From Agriotes lineatus (taxonomy: Eukaryota > Arthropoda > Insecta > Coleoptera > Elateridae), in the NCBI GenBank assembly GCA_940337035.1, contig CALNHX010000281.1:1-64000 (forward strand): DNA of 64,000 bases, read 5' to 3'. Shown here piece by piece: positions 36,201 through 47,545 of the stretch. The position numbers and the translations under genes were made by a program. Under the pieces are notes generated by a model. The model was not told the origin of the DNA and ran no database searches. It saw only the letters and a program-made list of their open reading frames with translations. Position 1 is the stretch's first letter, and each line of letters starts with the position of its first letter.

Positions 36201-38480
36201 GCGGAGTGGCCACTCCTGTAACAGGGCGGCCACTACTTTGACGGAGTGGGTATGACTGTGACGGAGTAGCCACGACTGTGACGAAGTGGCCACTTTAGAG
36301 ACGGAATGAATACTTCTGTAACGGGGTGGCCACTTCAGTGACGGAGTGGCTACTTCTGTAACAAGGTGGCCACTTCTGTAACGGGGTGGCCACTTCTGTA
36401 ACGGGGTGGACACTACTTTGACGGAGTGGGTATGACTGTGACGGAGAGGCCACGACTGTGACAAAGTGGCCACTTCAGTGTCGGAGTGGCCATTTCTGTA
36501 ACGGGGTGGCCACTTCAGTGACGGAGTGGCCACGACTGTGGCGGAGTGGCCACTTCTGTAACGGGGTGGCCATTTCTGTAACGGTGTGGCCACTACTGTG
36601 ACGAGGTGGTTATGACTCTGACGGAGTGGCCACGACTGTGACAAAGTGGCCACTTCAGTGACGGAATGGCCACTTCTGTAAGGGGGTGGTCACTTCAGTG
36701 ACGGAGTGGCCACTTCTGTAACGGGGTGGCCACTACTTTGACGGAGTGGTTATGACTGTGACGGAGTAGCCACGACTGTGACGAAGTGGCCACTTTAGTG
36801 ACGGAGTGGCCACTTCTGTAACGGGGTGGCCACTTCAGTGACGGAGTGTCTACGACTGTGGCGGAGTGACCATTTCTGTAACGGGTTGGCCACATCTCTA
36901 ACGAGGTGGCCACTACTGTGATGGAGTGGTTATGACTGTGACGGAGTGGCAACGACTGTAACGAAGTGGCCACTTCAGTGACGGAATGGCCACTTCTGTA
37001 ACGGGGTGGCCACTAATGTTGCGGAGTGGTTAAGGCTGTGACGAAGTGGCCACGACTGTGACGAAGTGGCCACTTCAGTGACGGAGTGGCCACTTCTGTA
37101 ACGGGGTGGCCACTTCAGTGACGGAGTGGCCACGACTGTGGCGGAGTGGCCACTTCTGTAACGGGGTGGCTACTTCTGTAACGGGGTGGCCACTACTGTG
37201 ACGGAGTGGTTATGACTGTAACGGAGTGGCCACGACTGTGACGAAGTGGCCACTTCAGTGACGGAGTGGCCACTTCTGTAACGGGGTAGCCACTTCAGTG
37301 ACGGAGTGGCCACTTCTGTAACGGGGTGGCCACTTCTGTAACGGGGTGGCCACAACTTTGACGGAGTGGTTATGACTGTGACGGAGTAGCCACGACTGTG
37401 ACGAAGTGGCCACTTTAGTGACGGCGTGGCCACTTCTGTAACGGGGTGGCCACTTCAGTGACGGAGTGGCCACTTCTGTAACGTGGTGGCCACTACTGTG
37501 ACGGAGTGCTTATGACTGTGACGGAGTGGCAACGACTGTGACGAAGTGGCCACTTCAGTGACGGAATTGCCACTTCTGTAACGGGGTGGCCACTACTGTG
37601 ACGGAGTGGTTATGACTGTGACGGAGTGGCTACGACTGTGATGAAGTGGCCACTTCAGTGACGGAGAGGCCCACTTCTGTAACGGGGGTGGCCACTTCAG
37701 TGACGGAGTGGCCACTTCTGTAACGTGGTGGCCACTACTGTGACGGAGTGCTTATGACTGTGACGGAGTGGCAACGACTGTGACGAAGTGGCCACTTCAG
37801 TGACGGAGTGGCCACTTCTGTAACGGGGTGGCCACTTCAGTGACGGAGTGGCCGCTTCTGTAACGGGGTGGCCACTTTAGTGAACGAATTGCCACTTCTG
37901 TAACGGGGTGACCACTACTGTGACGGAGTCGTTATGACTGTGACGGAGTGGCTACGACTGTAATGAAGTGGCCACTTCAGTGACGGAGTGGCCACTTCTG
38001 TAACGGGGTGGCCACTTCAGTGACGGAGTGGCCACTTCTGTAACGCGGTGGCCACTTTAGTGACGGAGTGGCCAGTTCTGTAACGGGGTGGCCACTACTG
38101 TGACGGAGTGGTTATGACTGTGACGGAGTGGCCACGACTGTGACGAAGTGGCCACTTCAGGTGACGGAGTGGCCACTTCTGTAACGGGGTGGCCACTTCA
38201 GTGACGGAGTGGCCACTTCTGTAACGCGGTGGCCACTTTAGTGACGGAGTGGCCAGTTCTGTAACGGGGTGGCCACTACTGTGACGGAGTGGTTATGACT
38301 GTGACGGAGTGGCCACGACTCTGGCGGAGTGGCCACCCCTGTAACAGGGCGGCCACTACTTGACGGAGTGGTTATGACTGTGACGGAGTGGCCACGACTG
38401 TAATGAAGTGGCCACTTCAGTGACGGAGTGGCCACTTCTGTAACGGGGTGGCCACTTCTGTAACGGGGTGGCCACTACTG
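33257..38480. repeat. D tail plus A-type block group, duplicate of 23.5-28.1 kb
   Basis: From 33257 the sequence follows 23455 onward at an offset of 9,802, then 9,862 after a 60-bp difference near 26520/36310. It shares private variants TTATGACGGTGACGG (about 34892) and GGAGTCGTTATG (about 37923). A GGCCAGTTCTG unit occurs near 38070 and again near 38250, a further 180-bp local duplication. From 37670 on there are several single-base length changes that break the 20-bp register, unlike the 4.2 kb before. Confidence 0.87.
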
Positions 38481-39540
38481 TGACGGTGTGGCCACGACTG
38501 TGACGGAGTAGCCACTACTGTGACAAAGTTGCCACGACTGTGACGAAGTGCCATTACTGTGACGGAGTGGCCACTACTGGGACGAAGTTGCCACGACTGT
38601 GGCGGAGTGGCGACTCCAGTGACGGAGTGGCCATTACTGTGACGGAGTGGCCACTACTTGGACGAAGTTGCCACGACTGTGACGGAGTGGCCACTTTAGT
38701 GACGGAGTGGCCACGACTGTAACGGAGTGGCCACTACTGTGACGGAGTGGCCACTTCCAGTGACGGAGTGGCCACTTCTGTAACGGGGTGGCCACTTCTG
38801 TAACGGGGTGGCCACTACTGTTACGGAGTGGTTACGACTGTGCCCTACTGGCCACGATTGTGACGGAGCGGCGACGACTGTGACGGAGTGGCCACGACTG
38901 TGGCGGACTGGCCACTTCTGTAACGGGGTGGCCATTTCTGTAACGGGGTGGCCACTACTGTGACGTTGTGGCCACTACTGTGACAAAGTGGCCACTTCTG
39001 TAACGGAGTGGCCACTTCAGTGACGGAGTGGCCACTTCTGTAACGGGGTGGCCACTTCTGTAACGGGGTGGCCACTACTGTTACGGAGTGGTTACGACTG
39101 TGCCCTACTGGCCACGATTGTGACGGAGCGGCGACGACTGTGACGGAGTGGCCACGACTGTGGCGGACTGGCCACTTCTGTAACGGGGTGGCCATTTCTG
39201 TAACGGGGTGGCCACTACTGTGACGAGGTGGTTATGACTCTGACGGAGTGGCCACGACTGTGACGAAGTGGCCACTTCAGTGACGGAATGGCCACTTCTG
39301 TAAGGGGGTGGTCACTTCAGTGACGGAGTGGCCACTTCTGTAACGGGGTGGCCACTAGCTCTGACGGAGTGGTTATGACTGTGACGGAGTGGCCACGACT
39401 GTGACGAAGTGGCCACCCCGTTAGAGAAGTGGCCACTCCGTCACTGAAGTGACCACCCCCTTACAGAAGTGGCCACTCCGCCACTACTGTGACGAAGTTG
39501 CCACGACTGTGACGAAGTGCCATTACTCTGACGGAGTGGC
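38481..39540. repeat. B-type satellite block containing an inverted island
   Basis: Landmarks are GAAGTGCCATTAC (about 38547), CTACTTGGACGAAG (about 38653) and GTGCCCTACTGG (about 38839 and 39099), followed by the forward arm and the inverted island. The distance from the first 19-bp unit to the island is two bases longer than in the blocks at 42011 and 44721. The extra bases are at about 38757 and 39357. Confidence 0.88.
39409..39482 (-). repeat. Inverted three-unit island, copy 3
   Basis: The same 74-bp reversed segment as at 2433 and 32702. The forward arm is at 39290-39355, and the 53-bp spacer includes one extra base (CTAGCTCTGACGG). The left breakpoint lies in GTGGCCAC. Confidence 0.93.
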
Positions 39541-42010
39541 CACTTCAGTGACGGAGTGGCCATTTCTGTAACGGAGTGGCCACTTCAGTGACGGGGTGGC
39601 CACTTCTGTAACGGGGTGGCCACTTCAGTGACGGAGTGGCCACGACTGTGGCGGAGTGGCCACTTCTGTAACGGGGTGGCCACTTCTGTAACGGGGTGGC
39701 CACTACTTTGACGGAGTGGTTATGACTGTGACGGAGTAGCCACGACTGTGACGAAGTGGCCACTTTAGAGACGAAATGAATACTTCTGTAACGGGGTGGC
39801 CACTTCAGTGACGGAGTGGCTACTTCTGTAACAAGGTGGCCACTTCTGTAACGGGGTGGCCACTTCTGTAACGGGGTGGACACTACTTTGACGGAGTGGG
39901 TATGACTGTGACGGAGAGGCCACGACTGTGACAAAGTGGCCACTTCAGTGTCGGAGTGGCCATTTCTGTAACGGGGTGGCCACTTCAGTGACGGAGTGGC
40001 CACGACTGTGGCGGAGTGGCCACTTCTGTAACGGGGTGGCCATTTCTGTAACGGGGTGGTCACTACTGTGACGAGGTGGTTATGACTCTGACGGAGTGGC
40101 CACGACTGTGACAAAGTGGCCACTTCAGTGACGGAATGGCCACTTCTGTAACGGGGTGGCCACTACTTTGACGGAGTGGTTATGACTGTGACGGAGTAGC
40201 CACGACTGTGACGAAGTGGCCACTTTAGTGACGGAGTGGCCACTTCTGTAACGGGGTGGCCACTTCAGTGACGGAGTGTCTACGACTGTGGCGGAGTGAC
40301 CATTTCTGTAACGGGTTGGCCACATCTCTAACGAGGTGGCCACTACTGTGATGGAGTGGTTATGACTGTGACGGAGTGGCAACGACTGTAACGAAGTGGC
40401 CACTTCAGTGACGGAATGGCCACTTCTGTAACGGGGTGGCCACTAATGTTGCGGAGTGGTTAAGGCTGTGACGAAGTGGCCACGACTGTGACGAAGTGGC
40501 CACTTCAGTGACGGGGTGGCCACTTCTGTAACGGGGTGGCCACTTCAGTGACGGAGTGGCCACGACTGTGGCGGAGTGGCCACTTCTGTAACGGGGTGGC
40601 CACTTCTGTAACGGGGTGGCCACTACTGTGACGGAGTGGTTATGACTGTAACGGAGTGGCCACGACTGTGACGAAGTGGCCACTTCAGTGACGGAGTGGC
40701 CACTTCTGTTACGGGGTAGCCACTTCAGTGACGGAGTGGCCACTTCTGTAACGGGGTGGCCACTTCTGTAACGGGGTGGCCACAACTTTGACGGAGTGGT
40801 TATGACTGTGACGGAGTAGCCACGACTGTGACGAAGTGGCCACTTTATTGACGGCGTGGCCACTTCTGTAACGGGGTGGCCACTTCAGTGACGGAGTGGC
40901 CACTTCTGTAACTAGGTGGCCACTTTAGTGACGGAATTGCCACTTCTGTAACGGGGTGGCCACTACTGTGACGGAGTGGTTATGACTGTGACGGAGTGGC
41001 TACGACTGTGATGAAGTGGCCACTTCAGTGACGGAGTGGCCACTTCTGTAACGGGGTGGCCACTTCAGTGACGGAGTGGCCACTTCTGTAACGTGGTGGC
41101 CACTACTGTGACGGAGTGCTTATGACTGTGACGGAGTGGCAACGACTGTGACGAAGTGGCCACTTCAGTGACGGAATGGCCACTTCTGTAACGGGGTGGC
41201 CACAACTTTGACGGAGTGGTTATGACTGTGACGGAGTAGCCACGACTGTGACGAAGTGGCCACTTCAGTGACGGAGTGGCCACTTCTGTAACGGGGTGGC
41301 CACTTCAGTGACGGAGTGGCCGCTTCTGTAACGGGATGGCCACTTTAGTGACGGAATTGCCACTTCTGTAACGGGGTGACCACTACTGTGACGGAGTGGT
41401 TATGACTGTGACGGAGTGGCTACGACTGTAATGAAGTGGCCACTTCAGTGACGGAGTGGCCACTTCTGTAACGGGGTGGCCACTTCAGTGACGGAGTGGC
41501 CACTTCTGTAACGCGGTGGCCACTTTAGTGACGGAGTGGCCACTTCTGTAACGGGGTGGCCACTACTGTGACGGAGTGGTTATGACTGTGACGGGGTGGC
41601 CACGACTGTGACGAAGTGGCCACTTCAGTGACGGAGTGGCCACTTCTGTAACGGGGTGGCCACTTCAGTAACGAAGTGGCCACGATTCTGGCGGAGTGGC
41701 CACTCCTGTAACAGGGCGGCCACTACTTTGACGGAGTGGTTATGACTGTGACGGAGTGGCCACGACTGTAACAAAGTGGCCACTTCAGTGACGGAGTGGC
41801 CACTTCTGTAACGGGGTGGCCACTTCAGTGACGGAGTGGCCACTTCTCTAACGGGGTGGCCACTTTAGTGACGGAGTGGCCATTTCTGTAACGAGGTGGC
41901 CACTTAAGTGACAGAGTGGCTACTTCTGTAACAAGGTGGCCACTTCAGTGGCGGAGTGGCCACCCCTGTAACAGGGCGGCCACTACTTTGACGGAGTGGT
42001 TATGACTGTG
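39541..42010. repeat. A-type satellite block
   Basis: The block is entered from a B block just after the inverted island, upstream of the GAGACGAAATGAATACTTC unit (about 39769). Landmarks are TAAGGCTGTG (about 40461), GTAACGTGGTGG (about 41090), CGATTCTGGCGG (about 41682) and a shortened end at CCCCTGTAACAGGGCGG (about 41965). The TAAGGGGGTGGTC unit is missing near 40140. The longest open frame of the uninterrupted array lies here (192 codons, minus strand, 39545-40123) and is a repeat artefact. Confidence 0.87.
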
Positions 42011-43070
42011 ACGGTGTGGCCACGACTGTGACGGAGTAGCCACTACTGTGACAAAGTTGCCACGACTGTGACGAAGTGCCATTACTGTGACGGAGTGGCC
42101 ACTACTGGGACGAAGTTGCCACGACTGTGGCGGAGTGGCGACTCCAGTGACGGAGTGGCCATTACTGTGACGGAGTGGCCACTACTTGGACGAAGTTGCC
42201 ACGACTGTGACGGAGTGGCCACTTTAGTGACGGAGTGGCCACGACTGTAACGGAGTGGCCACTACTGTGACGGAGTGGCCACTTCAGTGACGGAGTGGCC
42301 ACTTCTGTAACGGGGTGGCCACTTCTGTAACGGGGTGGCCACTACTGTTACGGAGTGGTTACGACTGTGCCCTACTGGCCACGATTGTGACGGAGCGGCG
42401 ACGACTGTGACGGAGTGGCCACGACTGTGGCGGACTGGCCACTTCTGTAACGGGGTGGCCATTTCTGTAACGGGGTGGCCACTACTGTGACGTTGTGGCC
42501 ACTACTGTGACAAAGTGGCCACTTCTGTAACGGAGTGGCCACTTCAGTGACGGAGTGGCCACTTCTGTAACGGGGTGGCCACTTCTGTAACGGGGTGGCC
42601 ACTACTGTTACGGAGTGGTTACGACTGTGCCCTACTGGCCACGATTGTGACGGAGCGGCGACGACTGTGACGGAGTGGCCACGACTGTGGCGGACTGGCC
42701 ACTTCTGTAACGGGGTGGCCATTTCTGTAACGGGGTGGCCACTACTGTGACGAGGTGGTTATGACTCTGACGGAGTGGCCACGACTGTGACGAAGTGGCC
42801 ACTTCAGTGACGGAATGGCCACTTCTGTAAGGGGGTGGTCACTTCAGTGACGGAGTGGCCACTTCTGTAACGGGGTGGCCACTACTCTGACGGAGTGGTT
42901 ATGACTGTGACGGAGTGGCCACGACTGTGACGAAGTGGCCACCCCGTTAGAGAAGTGGCCACTCCGTCACTGAAGTGACCACCCCCTTACAGAAGTGGCC
43001 ACTCCGCCACTACTGTGACGAAGTTGCCACGACTGTGACGAAGTGCCATTACTCTGACGGAGTGGCCACT
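42011..43070. repeat. B-type satellite block containing an inverted island
   Basis: The full B landmark order is present: GAAGTGCCATTAC (about 42075), CTACTTGGACGAAG (about 42180), GTGCCCTACTGG (about 42367 and 42627), the forward arm, then the inverted island. It is repeated 2,725 bp downstream. Confidence 0.88.
42935..43008 (-). repeat. Inverted three-unit island, copy 4
   Basis: The same 74-bp reversed segment. The forward arm is at 42817-42882 and the spacer is 52 bp. The island lies 2,725 bp before copy 5, the same offset as the other landmarks of the two blocks. Confidence 0.93.
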
Positions 43071-44720
43071 TCAGTGACGGAGTGGCCATTTCTGTAACGG
43101 AGTGGCCACTTCAGTGACGGAGTGGCCACTTCTGTAACGGGGTGGCCACTTCAGTGACAAAGTGGCCACGACTGTGGCGGAGTGGCCACTTCTGTAACGG
43201 GGTGGCCACTTCTGTAACGGGGTGGCCACTACTGTGACGGAGTGGTTATGACTGTAACGGAGTGGCCACGACTGTGACGAAGTGGCCACTTCAGTGACGG
43301 AGTGGCCACTTCTGTAACGGGGTAGCCACTTCAGTGACTGAGTGGCCACTTCTGTAACGGGGTGGCCACTTCTGTAACGGGGTGGCCACAACTTTGACGG
43401 GGTGGTTATGACTGTGACGGAGTAGCCACGACTGTGACGAAGTGGCCACTTTAGTGACGGCGTGGCCACTACTGTAACGGGGTGGCCACTTCAGTGACGG
43501 AGTGGCCACTTCTGTAACTAGGTGGCCACTTTAGTGACGGAATTGCCACTTCTGTAACGGGGTGGCCACTACTGTGACGGAGTGGTTATGACTGTGACGG
43601 AGTGGCTACGACTGTGATGAAGTGGCCACTTCAGTGACGGAGTGGCCACTTCTGTAACGGGGTGGCCACTTCAGTGACGGAGTGGCCACTTCTGTAACGT
43701 GGTGGCCACTACTGTGACGGAGTGCTTATGACTGTGACGGAGTGGCAACGACTGTGACGAAGTGGCCACTTCAGTGACGGAATGGCCACTTCTGTAACGG
43801 GGTGGCCACAACTTTGACGGAGTGGTTATGACTGTGACGGAGTAGCCACGACTGTGACGAAGTGGCCACTTCAGTGACGGAGTGGCCACTTCTGTAACGG
43901 GGTGGCCACTTCAGTGACGGAGTGGCCGCTTCTGTAACGGGGTGGCCACTTTAGTGACGGAATTGCCACTTCTGTAACGGGGTGACCACTACTGTGACGG
44001 AGTGGTTATGACTGTGACGGAGTGGCTACGACTGTAATAAAGTGGCCACTTCAGTGACGGAGTGGCCACTTCTGTAACGGGGTGGCCACTTCAGTGACGG
44101 AGTGGCCACTTCTGTAACGCGGTGGCCACTTTAGTGACGGAGTGGCCACTTCTGTAACGGGGTGGCCACTACTGTGACGGAGTGGTTATGACTGTGACGG
44201 AGTGGCCACGACTGTGACGAAGTGGCCACTTCAGTGACGGAGTGGCCACTTCTGTAAGGGGTGGCCACTTCAGTAACGAAGTGGCCACGATTCTGGCGGA
44301 GTGGCCACTCCTGTAACAGGGCGGCCACTACTTTGACGGAGTGGTTATGACTGTGACGGAGTGGCCACGACTGTAACAAAGTGGCCACTTCAGTGACGGA
44401 GTGGCCACTTCTGTAACGGGGTGGCCACTTCAGTGACGGAGTGGCCACTTCTCTAACGGGGTGGCCACTTTAGTGACGGAGTGGCCATTTCTGTAACGAG
44501 GTGGCCACTTAAGTGACGGAGTGGCTACTTCTGTAACAAGGTGGCCACTTCAGTGACGGAGTGGCCACGACTCTGGCGGAGTGGCCACCCCTGTAACAGG
44601 GCGGCCACTACTTTGACGGAGTGGTTATGACTGTGACGGAGTGGCCACGACTGTAATGAAGTGGCCACTTCAGTGACGGAGTGGCCACTTCTGTAACGGG
44701 GTGGCCACTTCTGTAACGGG
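43071..44720. repeat. A-type satellite block, shortened
   Basis: The block starts within the A order after the TAAGGCTGTG landmark, with private variants such as CAGTGACAAAGTGG (about 43152) and GACTGAGTGG (about 43336). It includes GTAACGTGGTGG (about 43696), CGATTCTGGCGG (about 44288) and CCCCTGTAACAGGGCGG (about 44588). A single-base deletion lies near 44257 (GTAAGGGGTGG). Confidence 0.86.
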
Positions 44721-46254
44721 GTGGCCACTACTGTGACGGTGTGGCCACGACTGTGACGGAGTAGCCACTACTGTGACAAAGTTGCCACGACTGTGACGAA
44801 GTGCCATTACTGTGACGGAGTGGCCACTACTGGGACGAAGTTGCCACGACTGTGGCGGAGTGGCGACTCCAGTGACGGGTTGGCCATTACTGTGACGGAG
44901 TGGCCACTACTTGGACGAAGTTGCCACGACTGTGACGGAGTGGCCACTTTAGTGACGGAGTGGCCACGACTGTAACGGAGTGGCCACTACTGTGACGGAG
45001 TGGCCACTTCAGTGACGGAGTGGCCACTTCTGTAACGGGGTGGCCACTTCTGTAACGGGGTGGCCACTACTGTTACGGAGTGGTTACGACTGTGCCCTAC
45101 TGGCCACGATTGTGACGGAGCGGCGACGACTGTGACGGAGTGGCCACGACTGTGGCGGACTGGCCACTTCTGTAACGGGGTGGCCATTTCTGTAACGGGG
45201 TGGCCACTACTGTGACGTTGTGGCCACTACTGTGACAAAGTGGCCACTTCTGTAACGGAGTGGCCACTTCAGTGACGGAGTGGCCACTTCTGTAACGGGG
45301 TGGCCACTTCTGTAACGGGGTGGCCACTACTGTTACGGAGTGGTTACGACTGTGCCCTACTGGCCACGATTGTGACGGAGCGGCGACGACTGTGACGGAG
45401 TGGCCACGACTGTGGCGGACTGGCCACTTCTGTAACGGGGTGGCCATTTCTGTAACGGGGTGGCCACTACTGTGACGAGGTGGTTATGACTCTGACGGAG
45501 TGGCCACGACTGTGACGAAGTGACCACTTCAGTGACGGAATGGCCACTTCTGTAAGGGGGTGGTCACTTCAGTGACGGAGTGGCCACTTCTGTAACGGGG
45601 TGGCCACTACTCTGACGGAGTGGTTATGACTGTGACGGAGTGGCCACGACTGTGACGAAGTGGCCACCCCGTTAGAGAAGTGGCCACTCCGTCACTGAAG
45701 TGACCACCCCCTTACAGAAGTGGCCACTCCGCCACTACTGTGACGAAGTTGCCACGACTGTGACGAAGTGCCATTACTCTGACGGAGTGGCCACTTCAGT
45801 GACGGAGTGGCCATTTCTGTAACGGAGTGGCCACTTCAGTGACGGAGTGGCCACTTCTGTAACGGGGTGGCCACTTCTGTAACGGGGTGGCCACTACTGT
45901 GACGGTGTGGCCACGACTGTGACGGAGTAGCCACTACTGTGACAAAGTTGCCACGACTGTGACGAAGTGCCATTACTGTGACGGAGTGGCCATTACTGGA
46001 ACGAAGTTGCCACGACTGTGGCGGAGTGGCGATTCCAGTGACGGAGTGGCCACTACTGTTACGGAGTAATTACGACTGTGCCCTACTGGCCACGATTGTG
46101 ACGGAGCGGCGACGACTGTGACGGAGTGGCCACTTCAGTGACGGAGTGGCCACGACTGTAACGGACTGTCCACGACTGTGACGGAGTGGCCACTACTGTG
46201 ACGTTGTGGCCACTACTGTGACGAAGTTGCCACGACTGTGACGAAGTACTATTA
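44721..46254. repeat. B-type satellite block containing an inverted island
   Basis: This duplicates 42011-43070 at an offset of 2,725 bp, with a private GACGGGTTGGCC near 44875. After the inverted island a B-like stretch with GTAATTACGACTG ends in GAAGTACTATTACTG. It joins a D-block middle at the same junction as seen at 33257. Confidence 0.88.
45660..45733 (-). repeat. Inverted three-unit island, copy 5
   Basis: The same 74-bp reversed segment, with the forward arm at 45542-45607 and a 52-bp spacer. The left joint lies in GTGGCCAC. Confidence 0.93.
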
Positions 46255-47545
46255 CTGTGACGGTGTGGCCACGACAGTGACGGAGTGGCCACGACTGTGA
46301 CGAAGTGGTTACTTCAGTGACGAAGTGGCCACTTCTGTAACGGGGTGGCCACTTCAGTGACGGAGTGGCCACTTCAGTGACGGAGTGGCCACTTCTGTAA
46401 CGGGGTGGCCACTTCTGTAACGGGGTGGCCACTACTGTGACGGTGTGGCCACGACTGTGACGGAGTAGCCACTACTGTGACAAAGTTGCCACGACTGTGA
46501 CGAAGTGCCATTACTGTGACGGAGTGGCCACTACTGGGACGAAGTTGCCACGACTGTGGCGGAGTGGCGACTCCAGTGACGGAGTGGCCATTACTGTGAC
46601 GGAGTGGCCACTACTGGGACGAAGTTGCCACGACTGTGACGGAGTAGCGACTTCAGTGACGGAGTAGCCACTTCTGTAACGGGGTGGCCGCTTCAGTGAC
46701 GGAGTGGCCACTTCTCTAACGGGGTGGCCATTTCTGTAACGGGGTGGCCACTACTTTGACGGAGTGGTTATGACTGTGACGGAGTGGCTACGACTGTGAA
46801 GAAGTGGCCACTTCAGTGACGGAGTGGCCACTTCTGTAACGGGGTGGCCACTTTAGTGACGGAGTGGCCATTTCTCTAACGGGGTGGCCACTTTAGTGAC
46901 GGAGTGGCCATTTCTGTAACGGGGTGGCCACTACTGTGACGGAGTGGTTATGACTGTGACGGAGTGGCCACGACTGTGACAAAGTGGCCACTACTGTTAC
47001 GGAGTGGCCACTACTGTGACGGTGTGGCCACGACTGTAACGAAGTGGCCACGACTGTAACGATGTGGTTACTTCAGTGACGAAGTGGCCACTTTTGTAAC
47101 GGGGTGGCCACTTCAGTGACGGGTGGCCACGACTGTGGCGGAGTGGCCACTTTTGTAACGGAGTGGCCACTTCTGTAACGGGGTGGCCACTTCAGTGACG
47201 GAGTGGCCACTTCTGTAACGGCATGGCCACTTCAGTGACGAAGTGGCCACTACTGTTACGGAGTGGCCACTACTGTGACGGTGTGGCCACGACAGTGACG
47301 GAGTGGCCACGACTGTGACGAAGTGGTTACTTCAGTGACGAAGTGGCCACTTTTATAACGGGGTGGCCACTTCAGTGACGGGTGGCCACGACTGTGGCGG
47401 AGTGGGCACTTCTGTAACGGAGTGGCCACTTCTGTAACGGGGTAGCCACCTCTGTAACGGGGTGGCCACTACTTTGACGGAGTGGTTATGACTGTGACGG
47501 AGTAGCCACGACTGTTACGTAGTGGCCACTTCAGTGACGGAGTGG
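46255..47545. repeat. Mosaic of D and B fragments followed by a D block
   Basis: After the recurrent junction at 46255 there are about 85 bp of D-block middle, then A-like units, a short B stretch (GAAGTGCCATTAC near 46503) and a D part. The 19-bp unit TGACGGGTGG is at 47117-47126 and near 47376, with TAACGGCATGGCC near 47217. Confidence 0.82.
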
